From positions 1 through 64,000 of the forward strand of contig JBLIGQ010000010.1 in assembly GCA_047636995.1 (NCBI GenBank): a DNA stretch of 64,000 nucleotides. The letters run 5' to 3'. Positions within the stretch are counted from its first letter, which is position 1. Each line of letters starts with the position of its first letter. A program made the translations under genes and the position numbers. Below, in pieces: positions 6,667 through 17,043 of the stretch. This DNA comes from JAQWQB01 sp047636995 (GTDB taxonomy: Bacteria > Bacteroidota > Bacteroidia > Flavobacteriales_D > Sanyastnellaceae). Under the pieces are notes generated by a model that saw only the letters and a list, made by a program, of their open reading frames with translations, was not told the origin of the DNA and ran no database searches.

Positions 6667-9600
6667 CTTAAGATGGTCACAGGACCGTTCAGTGTTGCTT
6701 TGTATTCGGGTTCGTCAATTTCAATTACATAGTAGTACGTGCCAATGGGCAATTGAGTTCCATTGTAGGTTCCATCCCAAGGTTGTACATAGCCATTTCC
6801 GTCCTGGAAAAGCAAATCTCCCCAGCGATTGTAGATGGAAATCACCAATGTTGGGTAGAAGCCTGTATTTCCAATGTCCCACAAGTCATTCATGCCATCT
6901 CCATTCGGTGAGAAGCCTGAAACCACATCCAATTGTGGGATGATGCTGATGAACATTGAGTCTGATGCTACACATCCGTTCACATCAACCACTTCTACAT
7001 TAAACCAGGCGTCAGCGGTCATCTCAACTGTTTGCGGATTCAATAATTCATCGTCCATCAACAGTTCTGAAGGCGACCAAGTAAAGACGTTTTCGTCACT
7101 GGTAGTTGGACTTCCTCCTATCACTACCTGCTCTTCGAAATACAATTCTTGGTCATCGCCTGCCTCTACTTCAGGAAGGTCGAAAATAGTGACGTCAAGG
7201 GTATCAGTATCGAAACACTGTCCGTCAACCGCATTGTAAACGAAGGTGTAAGTTCCAGGATCAAGGTTGAGCGAAAGCGTTCCATCTGGATCCACTTGGA
7301 GTCCGGTCAGGTCTGTCCAAAACTCATCTACACCGCCCGTGTTGGTTCCAACAATGGTCATTTCCGCAGCATCACACAGCTCCACATCTGGACCTGCATC
7401 AGCGGTCACTTCGCCATTGAAACCTAAGGGAATCGAATTCAGTTCGAAAGTGCACCCAAAGTCGTCTGTAATCAATAAATCATACGATCCTGTGGGTGCA
7501 TCTACCAAATCTTCTTCATCTGAAGTAAAACCGTCAGGCCCAACCCAGCTGAAGTTGTATGGTTCTACCCCGCCTTGAACGTTGATCAATATGCTTCCGT
7601 CATCTGAAGTAAGGCAGGAAGCGTTAATTAGGTTTTCAATGCTGACATCAAGCGGTTCTGGCTCAACAATCTGGAATTCGAACGTCATCACACATCCTAC
7701 CTCATCTCCAAGGGTCAATTGGTAGGTTCCTGCTTCTAGGTCGAACAGGTCTTCGTTGGTAGAACTAAATCCGTTCGGGCCCACCCAAATGGTCGTAAGG
7801 TCTCCCGTTCCACCTGAAATTTCAATTTCAATAGAGCCGTTATCTTCGCCAAAACACATGATGGGCATCACCAACGAATCTAGTTGGAAAGGCACCGGAT
7901 CTGGCAACACAAACTCGTATATTTCTGTGCAGTTAAATGCGTCAGACACTTCTACAACATAGGTTCCTGCATCCAAGTCACTGGCTACTAATCCTGTTGT
8001 GAATTCAATGTCGTTTTCAAACCAAACGGGGGTGTACGGACCAACACCGCCTGAAACAGTTAAGGTGATTTGTCCGTCTGCAAAGCCCGGACAAGAAGGC
8101 AAAATGGTGTCTGCCACCGCTTCTATCATTGGGTTTTGGGAAATAACGAAGAAGGTGTCCAATGTGCAGAAGTTTGCATCTGTAATGATCAAGTCATACA
8201 AACCAACTCCCAAGTCAAAAAGGTCTTCTTCATCTGAAATGAAAGGCTCTGGCCCTTCCCAAGCGTAGGTAAATCCGCCTACGCCGCCTGTGGCTTCAAT
8301 TTCAATGGACCCTGTTGTTGCCCCAAAACAGGCGATGTTGACTGGAATGGCGTCAATTTGAATGCTGTCTGGCGCATTCACGCACGCTTGCGACGTGGCG
8401 ATGCAGTTGTTGGCGTCTGTTACCTGGAGGTCATAGCACCCAAGAAGAAGATCGCTAATGTTTTGTTCGTCAGAAGTAAAGCCATTCGGTCCAACCCAAG
8501 CAATGGTATAGTCTTCTGTTCCGCCTTCAATGGTAGAAAGCACATTGCCCGCAGCAACGGTTGCGCAAAGCAGATCACCGCCCACGGTTGTTAAAATCAA
8601 TTCTTCTGGACCTGTCAATTCGAAGGCTTCGGTCAAAAGACAGCCGGCTCCGTCTATCACTTCAATGACATAGGTTCCTGCTTCTAGGTCTGAAAGGTCT
8701 TCCTGATTTGAAGTAAAGCCATTCGGCCCCGTCCAACTGATGGTCAGTGGATCTGTTGCTCCTGTAATGGTGGCGTCAATGGTTCCGTTGAAATCGCCAA
8801 AGCACAGTGGAAATCCGAGGTCTGCTGTAATCTCTCCTACGTTATTCGCCAAAGGCACTTGCGCGCTAACAAGGCAACCAAGGTCATCAAACACCTCTAA
8901 AAAATACTGTCCTGCAGGGAGGTCTTCAACCAAGGCGGTAGTGCCAATCAATGTGTTCCCGTTGTCTAGGTCATACCAGAAGTAGAAGTAATCATCTGCA
9001 ATGGTTCCGCCAGTGACAACCGCTTCAAGTGCGCCGTCAGCCGCGTTACACGCTGGTGCTGCCTCTACAATGGTCAACTCCAATTCTGGATTCTCATCAA
9101 TGGTCACGGTTTCTTCTACAGAGCACCCGTTGTCATCTGTAACGGTTAAGGTGTAATCACCAGCTTCCAATAAAGCAATGTCTGCGTTCACGTTGGTAAA
9201 GCCATTCGGTCCTAACCAAAGGAAATCAAATGGTGCTTCGCCTGCTGTAACGGTGGTGGAAATGGCTCCGTCATTTGTGCCGAAACAATCTATGTGCGTC
9301 ACTACAAACTCAACCTCAACACTAATCAGTTCTGGCACTTGGTAGGTCATGGTAAATGTGCAAAGGCTTTCATCGCTCACCAATACCGTGTAATCTCCTG
9401 TTTCTAAGTTGAACAGGTCTTCATCTGCCGAAACGAATCCGTCTGGCCCCACCCAATCAGTGGTGATGACGCCCGTTCCTCCTGTGATTTCCAACTCAAT
9501 GGCTCCTGTTCCGTTTGTTCCGCAGTTAACACCTGCCACAAGGGCTTGAACGTCTAAGGTTTCTGGTTCGAAAAGCGCTAGGGTCATAGCGGCAATACAG

Positions 9601-12600
9601 CCTTCTTCGTCCGTTACTTCTACACTGTAGGTTCCTGCTTCTAAGTCTGAAAGGTCTTCTTGATCTGCAGTAAAAGCATTGGGACCTGTCCATTCAATGA
9701 CGAGGTTTCCTGTGCCTCCGGTAATGGTCAAATCAATGGTTCCGTTGGTGTCTCCTGCACAAAGCGGATCAGTTGCATCCACGTCTAGCTGAATGGCATC
9801 GGTATCTGAAATACTGAATGTTTCGGCCATTTGGCAGCCATTGTCATCTGTTGCTTGCACAACATAGGTTCCTGCTCCAAGTCCGCTGACAGCTGGTCCA
9901 TTGGTGATCAACACCATGTTTTCATCAAACCAAGCCAACGTCACGGGCTCTGCGCCTCCAGAGGTGGTAGCGCTTGCTTCTCCTGTCAATTCATTGCACG
10001 TAGAACCAACTACAGTTAAGTCAATTTCAATGGGAACGGTTTCGCTTACGTCAAACGTAAATGTGACCGTGCAGCCGTTAAAGTCTTGTAGGTCTAGGGT
10101 ATATTCTCCTGCCTCTAAATCAGTAAGGTCTTCTGTAATGGCATTGAATCCTGGGGCACTCCACACCACATCGTACGGATCATTTCCACCTGAAATCGTA
10201 ATGTCAATTGCTCCTGATGTTTCACCGCCACAAAATACGTTTGTAATGTCTGCAACAACCTCAATGGGATCTGGATCAATGAGGTCCACTGTGAGTGCTG
10301 CTGCACAAACTCCAGCATCAGAAACCGTTAAATCATAACTGCCTGCTTCAAGGTTGGAAAGGTCTGTTGCAGTTGAGGCGAAGGCATTCGGCCCGGCCCA
10401 AAGCACATCATAAGGCTCCGTTCCTCCGTTGATGAGGATTGAAATAGACCCCGTGTTTTCTCCTGCACAGAGCGGATCAACCGCCGTCACTTCAATGTCA
10501 AGTTCATCTGGTTGAATGAATTCGAACGAAAGGTTCACGCTGCATCCACCGTCATCTGTAACAAGTACATCATAGGTTCCTTCGCCCAGATTAGAAATGT
10601 CTTCATCTGTGGTGTTGATGTCACCCGTCCAAATCACATCGTAAGGAGGTGTGCCCCCTGAAATGGTCAAGTCTACAGCGCCAATTTCTCCTCCTCCACA
10701 AATGAGGTCAGTAACATCACTGTCTACCACCAATGGATCTGGTGCGCTTAAATCAAAAGACTCTTCATATGTACAACCTGCAGCATCAGTGATCATGAGG
10801 TCATAAATTCCTTGTTCCAGTCCTGAAAGGTCTTCTTGATCTGAAACAAAATCGTTCGGCCCAGTCCAAGCAATGACATAGTCCAAGGTCCCTCCTGTAA
10901 TGGTCAGGTCAATGGTTCCTAAATCATCTGCACACAGGAGTGGCGAAAGTGCACTTGTTACTACCAACGGATCTGATGGTAGAAGTTCAATGCTGGTAAC
11001 GGCTGTACATCCAGCTTCGTCAGTAAGTAAAAGGTCGTAAACGCCTTCTTCTAAATCTGTCAGGTCTTCTTGGTCTGAAACAAATCCGTCTGGACCTGTC
11101 CATGAGATTACAACGTCCCCTTGTCCGCCCGTAAACTCAAGGTCAATGGCTCCAGTAGCGGCGGCGCCACATTGAATTTGGGTTACGTCTGTGGTAATCA
11201 AAAGTTCTTCTGGTGCGGTAATGGTGATGGCTGGAAGCACAAGTTCGCAACCTGCATCATCAGTAATGGTTGGGGTGTAATCTCCTTCAGGAAGGTCTTC
11301 TAAGAATGCTCCTGCATCACCGCTATCCCATGTTACATTGAACGGTTCTGTACCTCCTGAGATAGTCAGGGTGATGGTGCCGTCATTGGAATCAAAACAG
11401 GTGGGGTTTGTTTGGTCAACAACCACGTCAATGGGATCAGGTGCTGTAATTTGAACCGCTGTTTCAATGAAACAATCGTTTTCATCAATCACCAAAAGGT
11501 TGTACAGTCCTGGCTCTAAATTTGAAAGGTCTTCGTCATTCGAAATGAACAGATTCGGTCCTGCCCAGTTGAACTGATAGGGAGGCTGTCCGCCAACCAT
11601 GGTTAAGTCTATGGATGCGTTGTCTTCACCGTTGCAAGTGATTGGGGTTACGTCAAGCGTTGCTTCTAATGGCGGAACTTCTCCTACTATTGTAGAAGCT
11701 TCAATAGAGCATCCTGCAACATCAGTGATGGTTACAAAGTACTCACCTGCAATTAAATCAGTGAGGTCTTCTTCGTCTGAGATAAATCCGTCAGGACCAA
11801 CCCAATCAGTCTGGTAATCAGGACTTCCACCCAGAATACTCAATTCAATTTCGCCATCTGCTGAACCGCCACAACTTACGTCAGAAGGCACTAAAACAGT
11901 AATGATCGGATCTGGATTGGCCACAACAACTGAAGCAGGAACTACACATCCTGAAGCGTCTGTTAGAATCAGGTTATAAACTCCTTCATCTAGATCAGTG
12001 AGGTCTTCTTGGTCAGATGTAAATCCGCCGGGACCAGACCAGTCAAAAAGATAATCGGGTGACCCGCCTGTAACGGTAACATCAGCCGACGCATCTGCTG
12101 CTCCTTCGCATGAAATAGGCGATAAATCAATGTCGATATCAATGGGTGCGGGATCATCAAGTGTAAACAAAAGGGTTTCGAAACAGCCCGCATCATCAAA
12201 AACCAACAGGTTGTAATCTCCGGGTTCGAGGTTTGAAATCAAGGGTTGATTTGAAAAGAACCCATTCGGTCCTGACCAGTCAATGGTGTAAGGGTCAGAC
12301 CCTCCAGTGATGACTAATTCAATGGAGCCGTCATCGCTTCCGTTGCACGCAATGGGTGTAACGGTGGCATCAATGATGATCTCTTCTGGTTCGTCTACGG
12401 TATACACAAAAGTAGCCTCACATCCTGAATCATCAGTCACCACTAAGGTATACTCACCACCTTCTAGGCTAAAAATGTCTTCGTTTGCTGAGACAAACCC
12501 ATTCGGGCCGGTCCAATCAGTATCGAAAGGATCATCTCCTCCTGAAAGCACAATGCCAATGGCTCCGTTTCCGTCTCCGAAGCACTGCAAATCTGTAATG

Positions 12601-14312
12601 GTTTCATCTGCAACAATGGCCGCTGGGCCTGTTAAATCTACTGAGGCCAAAGCCGTGCAGCCATTGTCATCAGTGACTAAAAGGTCATAGGTGCCGGATT
12701 CAAGTCCTGTTAAGTCTTCTTGATCAGAAGTAAATGCGTTCGGGCCGGTCCATTCAATCACGTAAGGTTCTGTTCCGTCTACAATGGTAGCATCAATGCT
12801 TCCATCAAAGGTATCAGCGCAATTTGGGTCTACTGTGTTATCTATAGTAATGAGTACGGGTGGTTCTTCTGTAATGGTGAACGTGCTGTCTTTTAAACAT
12901 CCTGTGGCATCTTCAACGGTCACCACATAATCACCAATGCCAAGACCTGTAACAGTTGGTCCAGTTGCGGGAATGTCCCAGGTGATGGTATAAGGTCCGC
13001 CGTCTCCCCCACTTGGGTTTGCCGTTGCTTCGCCAGAATCTGTGCCGAAGCAAAGGATGTTTGTAATGTCTAGATTCACGAAAATCTCATCCAATTCAAC
13101 CGTAAATGTTGTGTCGAAAACACATCCATTTATATCAGAGAACGTGAAGGCATTAGGTCCTTCACAAAGCATTGTAGCGAATTGTTCATCTTCACCGTTG
13201 CTCCACGAATATGTATAAGGGCTTACACCTCCATTCACAACAGGGAGCCCTGAACCATTGCATTCTCCTGCGCAGGAAGGTGGATTGTAATTAAACTCCA
13301 CTACGGTAAGCTGAGCGGGCTCTGTGAGCTGAATGTTGTCTACACACGTAATTCCTTGTCCAATGTCTGCTACGAGCACGGTATAAGTTCCCGCACCCAT
13401 GCCTGGATAATTTGGAGTCATTGGACCGCCAACCCAACTGTAAGAGAACGGACCCACACCTCCAATGACTGAAACAAATGCTTCCCCGTCTTCACTGTTA
13501 TTACAGGATACGTCTTCACCGTTGTAATCAGAAACTACCGATGTAGAAATAGTGAAAGGGGTTTGACCCGCTAATGTTCCGCAGGTACTTTCTCTGTTAT
13601 AGGAGACCCAAAGTGGACCTGGGTCTACCTCACACGTTATCTCGGGATAAACTGTTTCTTCCAGTTGACTTGCTTGTATTGAGGGGTGGGCGTAAAGCGC
13701 TTCAGAAACCACAATTTTGGTTCCGTGTAAAAGCAAGGTCGTGTGACTGTTTGTTGCGGCGAAGTTTGCGCAGGCAATGGCGCGTCCCGTTGCGTCTAAA
13801 TGTCCGTGCTCAATTTTCAGCTCGTTCAATGCCAGCATCAAATTGCTTTGGAGCACCAGTGTTGTGTTTTCACTGATGATGACATCGGCTTCTATGTTGT
13901 GAGGGGAATTGAACAGCTGTGTTGTTCCTCCTTCGAACACCAATTTTTCGCACTGAATGGCGAAACTCGTTTGATTCGATACATTTCCTGAAAGGTGAAG
14001 GTTTCCGCCTGAAAGGCTTCCTCCGTTCCCGTTTTGCACAGTTAAATTAGCACAATGGGCCTCATTTGGGATGGTAATTTCACCGTTTTCATTGAAAAAG
14101 ATGACATCATCTTGCGCCGTTGGAATACCAAAGCCACCCGGTCCATTTGGTTCTGAAGACCACTTGGCAGGATTATCCCATAAACCATTTCCTCCCGTCC
14201 AGTAGTGCTGGGCGAACGAACTCGGGGTGAAGACAAGTAGGGCCGCTAGGGCCGTTATTATTCGAAAGGTGAACTTCAAAGAATGAATGTTTCGGGTTTC
14301 CTCCTTCCACAC
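6663..14312 (-). CDS. Giant SprB-like adhesin with 26 repeats and CHU_C sorting domain (2549 aa)
   Basis: Signal peptide near the N-terminus (FRIITALAALLVFTPSSFAQ), then a ~230-residue domain starting HYWTGGNGLWDNPAKW, as in polymorphic surface proteins. From about residue 265 to 2290 I count 26 units of ~75-80 residues, each beginning with a cysteine and the pattern C.G...GSI.....GG..PY...W (SprB repeat), with WTGPNGF(TS)DQEDLS-type middles. The end holds Ig-like modules and a gliding-motility-associated C-terminal domain (VVSGFSPNGDGMNDLWDIGN, then ISIYNRWGDLLF and GTYYYVIEI), the type B T9SS signal. Expected role: a long cell-surface adhesin for gliding or attachment. The start is uncertain: GTG at 14312, or an in-frame TTG at 14279 just before KFTFRII. 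It is shorter than the ~6500-residue SprB of Flavobacterium johnsoniae. Confidence 0.9.
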   Translation of the reverse strand: MWKEETRNIHSLKFTFRIITALAALLVFTPSSFAQHYWTGGNGLWDNPAKWSSEPNGPGGFGIPTAQDDVIFFNENGEITIPNEAHCANLTVQNGNGGSLSGGNLHLSGNVSNQTSFAIQCEKLVFEGGTTQLFNSPHNIEADVIISENTTLVLQSNLMLALNELKIEHGHLDATGRAIACANFAATNSHTTLLLHGTKIVVSEALYAHPSIQASQLEETVYPEITCEVDPGPLWVSYNRESTCGTLAGQTPFTISTSVVSDYNGEDVSCNNSEDGEAFVSVIGGVGPFSYSWVGGPMTPNYPGMGAGTYTVLVADIGQGITCVDNIQLTEPAQLTVVEFNYNPPSCAGECNGSGLPVVNGGVSPYTYSWSNGEDEQFATMLCEGPNAFTFSDINGCVFDTTFTVELDEIFVNLDITNILCFGTDSGEATANPSGGDGGPYTITWDIPATGPTVTGLGIGDYVVTVEDATGCLKDSTFTITEEPPVLITIDNTVDPNCADTFDGSIDATIVDGTEPYVIEWTGPNAFTSDQEDLTGLESGTYDLLVTDDNGCTALASVDLTGPAAIVADETITDLQCFGDGNGAIGIVLSGGDDPFDTDWTGPNGFVSANEDIFSLEGGEYTLVVTDDSGCEATFVYTVDEPEEIIIDATVTPIACNGSDDGSIELVITGGSDPYTIDWSGPNGFFSNQPLISNLEPGDYNLLVFDDAGCFETLLFTLDDPAPIDIDIDLSPISCEGAADASADVTVTGGSPDYLFDWSGPGGFTSDQEDLTDLDEGVYNLILTDASGCVVPASVVVANPDPIITVLVPSDVSCGGSADGEIELSILGGSPDYQTDWVGPDGFISDEEDLTDLIAGEYFVTITDVAGCSIEASTIVGEVPPLEATLDVTPITCNGEDNASIDLTMVGGQPPYQFNWAGPNLFISNDEDLSNLEPGLYNLLVIDENDCFIETAVQITAPDPIDVVVDQTNPTCFDSNDGTITLTISGGTEPFNVTWDSGDAGAFLEDLPEGDYTPTITDDAGCELVLPAITITAPEELLITTDVTQIQCGAAATGAIDLEFTGGQGDVVISWTGPDGFVSDQEDLTDLEEGVYDLLLTDEAGCTAVTSIELLPSDPLVVTSALSPLLCADDLGTIDLTITGGTLDYVIAWTGPNDFVSDQEDLSGLEQGIYDLMITDAAGCTYEESFDLSAPDPLVVDSDVTDLICGGGEIGAVDLTISGGTPPYDVIWTGDINTTDEDISNLGEGTYDVLVTDDGGCSVNLSFEFIQPDELDIEVTAVDPLCAGENTGSISILINGGTEPYDVLWAGPNAFASTATDLSNLEAGSYDLTVSDAGVCAAALTVDLIDPDPIEVVADITNVFCGGETSGAIDITISGGNDPYDVVWSAPGFNAITEDLTDLEAGEYTLDLQDFNGCTVTFTFDVSETVPIEIDLTVVGSTCNELTGEASATTSGGAEPVTLAWFDENMVLITNGPAVSGLGAGTYVVQATDDNGCQMAETFSISDTDAIQLDVDATDPLCAGDTNGTIDLTITGGTGNLVIEWTGPNAFTADQEDLSDLEAGTYSVEVTDEEGCIAAMTLALFEPETLDVQALVAGVNCGTNGTGAIELEITGGTGVITTDWVGPDGFVSADEDLFNLETGDYTVLVSDESLCTFTMTYQVPELISVEVEFVVTHIDCFGTNDGAISTTVTAGEAPFDFLWLGPNGFTNVNADIALLEAGDYTLTVTDDNGCSVEETVTIDENPELELTIVEAAPACNAADGALEAVVTGGTIADDYFYFWYDLDNGNTLIGTTALVEDLPAGQYFLEVFDDLGCLVSAQVPLANNVGEITADLGFPLCFGDFNGTIDATITGATDPLTISWTGPNGFTSNQEDLSDLEAGTYVIEVIDGAGCLLTEAFELTGPEELILTTVGGDLLCATVAAGNVLSTIEGGTEDYTIAWVGPNGFTSDEQNISDLLLGCYDLQVTDANNCIATSQACVNAPDSIQIDAIPVNIACFGATTGSIEIEATGGVGGFTYAWEGPEPFISDEEDLFDLGVGLYDLIITDANFCTLDTFFVISQNPMIEAVADTILPSCPGFADGQITLTVSGGVGPYTPVWFENDIEFTTGLVASDLDAGTYVVEVSDAFNCTEIYEFVLPDPVPFQLDSLVMPIMCFGEDNGSIEIEISGGTGDLTTIWVGPNGFSSTNEDLFDLEAGTYQLTLGDEVGCVMTFEFQIVEPEPLDVSIENLINASCLTSDDGSILINVQGGVEPYNFSWVGPDGFTSDEEDLVDAPTGSYDLLITDDFGCTFELNSIPLGFNGEVTADAGPDVELCDAAEMTIVGTNTGGVDEFWTDLTGLQVDPDGTLSLNLDPGTYTFVYNAVDGQCFDTDTLDVTIFDLPEVEAGDDQELYFEEQVVIGGSPTTSDENVFTWSPSELLMDDELLNPQTVEMTADAWFNVEVVDVNGCVASDSMFISIIPQLDVVSGFSPNGDGMNDLWDIGNTGFYPTLVISIYNRWGDLLFQDGNGYVQPWDGTYNGTQLPIGTYYYVIEIDEPEYKATLNGPVTILR

Positions 14313-14356
14313 ATACGTATAGGGTGGTACTCTTGTTTCAGTTTTCTCTCATTAAA

Positions 14357-15292
14357 TCAATCATATGCTGCACATTTCGATCTGCCACCCTCTCCTTTTG
14401 CACATGCTTGAATACCTAATATAACTTCGTGGGTATTTCTACCATCGTATCTAATCTTTGACAATGCGAAGTCATACGCATAGGCCAAGGTCACATATTT
14501 AAAAATGTCTACCCTGAATAAACCTGTTAATCCGCTTTCAGATCTGAACCCAACTCCTAGCTCAACCATTGAGTTGTAATCAAACATGGCGGTAGCATCC
14601 AGAGCGACCCTAGACTGAGCTGCATACCTCAGTACTGCAGACGGTTTGAATGAAAAACCATCTTGCATTTCAACATTCTTACCCGCTGCAAAGGTGAAGT
14701 GTCTTTGCATCTTTGAATCCAGTCCAATGCTCTCAAAGTTGTTTTCAACCACATTCTGGATAGAGAATCCGTAGAACCGATCGTTTTTATACAGCCAAAG
14801 GCCGAATTGAATTTGCGGGAACAAGAATTCGCTTACCCTTCCTTTAAATGCCGGGTCATTAATAAATTGAACATCTGGAAGAACAATGGTACCCACATCT
14901 ACGCGGTACTGCATGAAACCAAGACCAAAACCTGCACTGAGGTAATAGTTACGGTTCATTTTCATGTGGTAGGCATAGGCAATATTGAGTCCTGTAATGG
15001 CCAATGGCCCTGCGTCATCATTTACAACTTGTCCGCCTAGACCATGAAAATTATGCTTCTTCTTACCAAAGCTTCCATGAATATTACCAAAGGCCGTTTC
15101 AGGCGCTTCAGAAATTCCCGCCCATTGCCTTCGGTAACCAAGCTTCATGTCTAGGCACGGTTTTGAGCCTGCCACGGCTGGGTTCATCTGAAAATAATTC
15201 AGGACGTAATTCGAGTAAAGAGGGAGTTGTTGCGCATCTGCCTGTTGGCAAAAAGCGATAATCAACAGCGTTATAACGAAACGAACCTTCAT
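14357..15292 (-). CDS. PorP/SprF-family T9SS membrane protein (311 aa)
   Basis: Signal peptide (FVITLLIIAFCQQADA), then the PorP/SprF N-terminal signature (PLYSNYVLNYFQMNPAVAGS) and a barrel ending with THEVILGIQACAK. It is clearly related to the protein at 5770-6666 but well diverged. The ATG overlaps the TAA of the upstream CHU_C protein by one base (TAATG), so it should be translationally coupled. It is probably the dedicated outer-membrane partner of that upstream protein, or of the giant adhesin 44 bp downstream. Confidence 0.88.
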   Translation of the reverse strand: MKVRFVITLLIIAFCQQADAQQLPLYSNYVLNYFQMNPAVAGSKPCLDMKLGYRRQWAGISEAPETAFGNIHGSFGKKKHNFHGLGGQVVNDDAGPLAITGLNIAYAYHMKMNRNYYLSAGFGLGFMQYRVDVGTIVLPDVQFINDPAFKGRVSEFLFPQIQFGLWLYKNDRFYGFSIQNVVENNFESIGLDSKMQRHFTFAAGKNVEMQDGFSFKPSAVLRYAAQSRVALDATAMFDYNSMVELGVGFRSESGLTGLFRVDIFKYVTLAYAYDFALSKIRYDGRNTHEVILGIQACAKGEGGRSKCAAYD

Positions 15293-16296
15293 TAGTGGAT
15301 GAGTGTTATTGTCCCAGTAAGGGGTTCAATGTTTACAGCCTGCGAATTCAATTCAATAACATAATAGTATGTTGCTGTTGGTAGTTTCTTCCCTCTATTT
15401 GTGCCATCCCATGGTTCTTCGTAGCCCGTGTCTACAAATACTTTCTGGCCCCACCGGGTAAATACGGTGATTTCTGCAAAAGGAAAGTCGCTAATCCCTC
15501 CAATCTTCCAAAGGTCATTGATTCCGTCTCCATTGGGTGTAATGGTATTTGGAATTCCGATGGGAGGTCCAACAATGACGGTAATGATGTCTGTTACTTC
15601 GCAGTCTCCAACAAAGCCTGTAACTACGTAGTCAATGGTTTCTTCTGGTGTAGCGTCTATGTTGCTTCCAATGGGAGTGTCAATGAAGGTGTTCGGAGAC
15701 CAGGAATAGTCCTGTGAAGCGCTTCCACCCTCAACGCTGATGTTCGCTGTTTCTCCAAGTGTGATTTCCACATCTCCTGATACGAAACCAAAATCACCTA
15801 TAAAACCAGCAACAATGTCAACAGCCGAGCCTTCAATCTGCACATCCATTCCGCAAGGGCCATCAAACGGACTGTGATTCGTTCCGATGATTACTAAATA
15901 TTCTGAACTTGGGTTGAGGTCAGCACTTTCTATGCTGAAATCTAGCGTGTCTTCAACACAATCAGAAACAGCCACATAACTTGAATTTAAGCAGGGGTCT
16001 GCTGCTGGCAGTACCTCAACAATAACCGCTTGAATGGTATCACTCAATCCGTTGGTGAAACAATCTATTCCATTGAAGGATACAATAACATTCCCCGGAG
16101 CAGCTAAGTTGTTGGTCGTAAATGTGTAGAAATAAGAAAATGAGGCGTCTATGCAAGAAAAACTCACCGTGTTAGCAATTGTGATGTTATTAGGGTTATT
16201 CACTTCAGCGCATAAAAGAGCTGGGTCATCACAGGTTTGAGCTGTGAGAACACCAATTGGCAATGTCATCAGTAGAAATACAGTTAATCTGGTCAT
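15292..16296 (-). CDS. T9SS type B (CHU_C) secreted protein, first gene of the adhesin operon (334 aa)
   Basis: Signal peptide (FLLMTLPIGVLTAQTC), a ~130-residue N-terminal domain with paired cysteines, an Ig-like module (VSGDVEITLGETANISVEGG), and a C-terminal gliding-motility-associated domain (TITPNGDGINDLWKIGGISD, then ITVFTRWGQKVF and ATYYYVIEL). In the layout it is a small adhesin followed by its own PorP partner, mirrored by the giant adhesin plus PorP pair just downstream. Its ligand is unknown. Confidence 0.85.
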   Translation of the reverse strand: MTRLTVFLLMTLPIGVLTAQTCDDPALLCAEVNNPNNITIANTVSFSCIDASFSYFYTFTTNNLAAPGNVIVSFNGIDCFTNGLSDTIQAVIVEVLPAADPCLNSSYVAVSDCVEDTLDFSIESADLNPSSEYLVIIGTNHSPFDGPCGMDVQIEGSAVDIVAGFIGDFGFVSGDVEITLGETANISVEGGSASQDYSWSPNTFIDTPIGSNIDATPEETIDYVVTGFVGDCEVTDIITVIVGPPIGIPNTITPNGDGINDLWKIGGISDFPFAEITVFTRWGQKVFVDTGYEEPWDGTNRGKKLPTATYYYVIELNSQAVNIEPLTGTITLIH

Positions 16297-16335
16297 AATA
16301 AATGCTGATTGAAGCCCTTCTTACGCAGTAAAGAC

Positions 16336-16363
16336 TAAAATTACGATAGGCCGCCCCTGTCAA
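16336..16363 (-). promoter_or_regulatory. Likely promoter of the adhesin/PorP operon
   Basis: On the minus strand TTG (16363-16361), a 17-bp spacer, then TAATTTTA (16343-16336), one base off the Bacteroidota -7 consensus TAnnTTTG. It lies 40 bp upstream of the ATG at 16296. It is assigned by consensus only. Confidence 0.45.
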
Positions 16364-16434
16364 TGCAGAGCAGTTGTGATGTTTTTCACATGCACATGTG
16401 TATACAACGCAAAAAACCCAGAAAGTGGTTGCGT

Positions 16435-16941
16435 CTAGTTCTGAAATTCGATCAGGAGGGCGTTCTTTTCAATGGCATTCCCTTTGATCACGCCAATCGA
16501 TTTGATTTCTCCATCACGGGGAGATTTAATGACGTTTTCCATTTTCATGGCCTCAAGAATGAGCAGAGGATCGTCTTTTGCAACTTGCTGACCTGTCTTT
16601 ACAAATATTTCTAACACCATGCCGGGCATTGGAGCCTTGATTTTGCTCAGCACAGTAGAATTGCCAGGACCCATCCCCATTTTTTCAAGCAAGAGGTCAA
16701 AGTCCTCTTTTAATTGCACTTCGTATTGGTTTCCACGAATGCTCACTGTTAAAAGCTTGGCCTCCACATCTGCATGCACCAATTCAACTTCATATTGGTC
16801 GTGCCCTTCGCGCAGCAATAAACGTCTTTCACCTAACCATTCCCAACTTACGTCAGACTTGATTCCGTCAATTTGAAACTGCTCACCCTTCTTGAGTAAT
16901 TCCAATTCCTTCTTCCCGTTTACGTTGGCTTTCATGGGCAC
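16435..16941 (-). CDS. Biotin carboxyl carrier domain protein (168 aa)
   Basis: The C-terminal half is a biotinyl-lipoyl domain (KIKAPMPGMVLEIFVKTGQQ) with the biotinylation motif EAMKMEN, the lysine being the biotin attachment site. The N-terminal ~85 residues are not a classic acetyl-CoA carboxylase BCCP but match the short form found with acyl-CoA/propionyl-CoA carboxylases. It would carry CO2 between a biotin carboxylase and a carboxyltransferase, neither of which is in the window. It is a single gene, with no co-directional neighbour within 135 bp. Confidence 0.85.
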   Translation of the reverse strand: MPMKANVNGKKELELLKKGEQFQIDGIKSDVSWEWLGERRLLLREGHDQYEVELVHADVEAKLLTVSIRGNQYEVQLKEDFDLLLEKMGMGPGNSTVLSKIKAPMPGMVLEIFVKTGQQVAKDDPLLILEAMKMENVIKSPRDGEIKSIGVIKGNAIEKNALLIEFQN

Positions 16942-16996
16942 TGCAATTAAAATGCGCTACAAAACTAGCCAAAAACGGCGTTGTTTGCTACAACTG

Positions 16997-17026
16997 TTGT
17001 TTGCAAAGTAGCTTCTAGTACCTTTG
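16997..17026 (+). promoter_or_regulatory. Bacteroidota-type promoter for the M1 peptidase gene
   Basis: TTG at 16997-16999, a 19-bp spacer, then TACCTTTG at 17019-17026, a perfect fit to TTG-N17-23-TAnnTTTG. The gene's ATG is 18 bp downstream of the -7 element, so the 5' leader would be short. Confidence 0.7.
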
Positions 17027-17043
17027 TGGCAATCTGAATCACC

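Noticed and set aside
6663..14312. Many plus-strand frames of 60-145 codons opposite the giant adhesin
   Set aside because: They are antisense shadows of the repeated codon pattern, recurring at the same place in each repeat.
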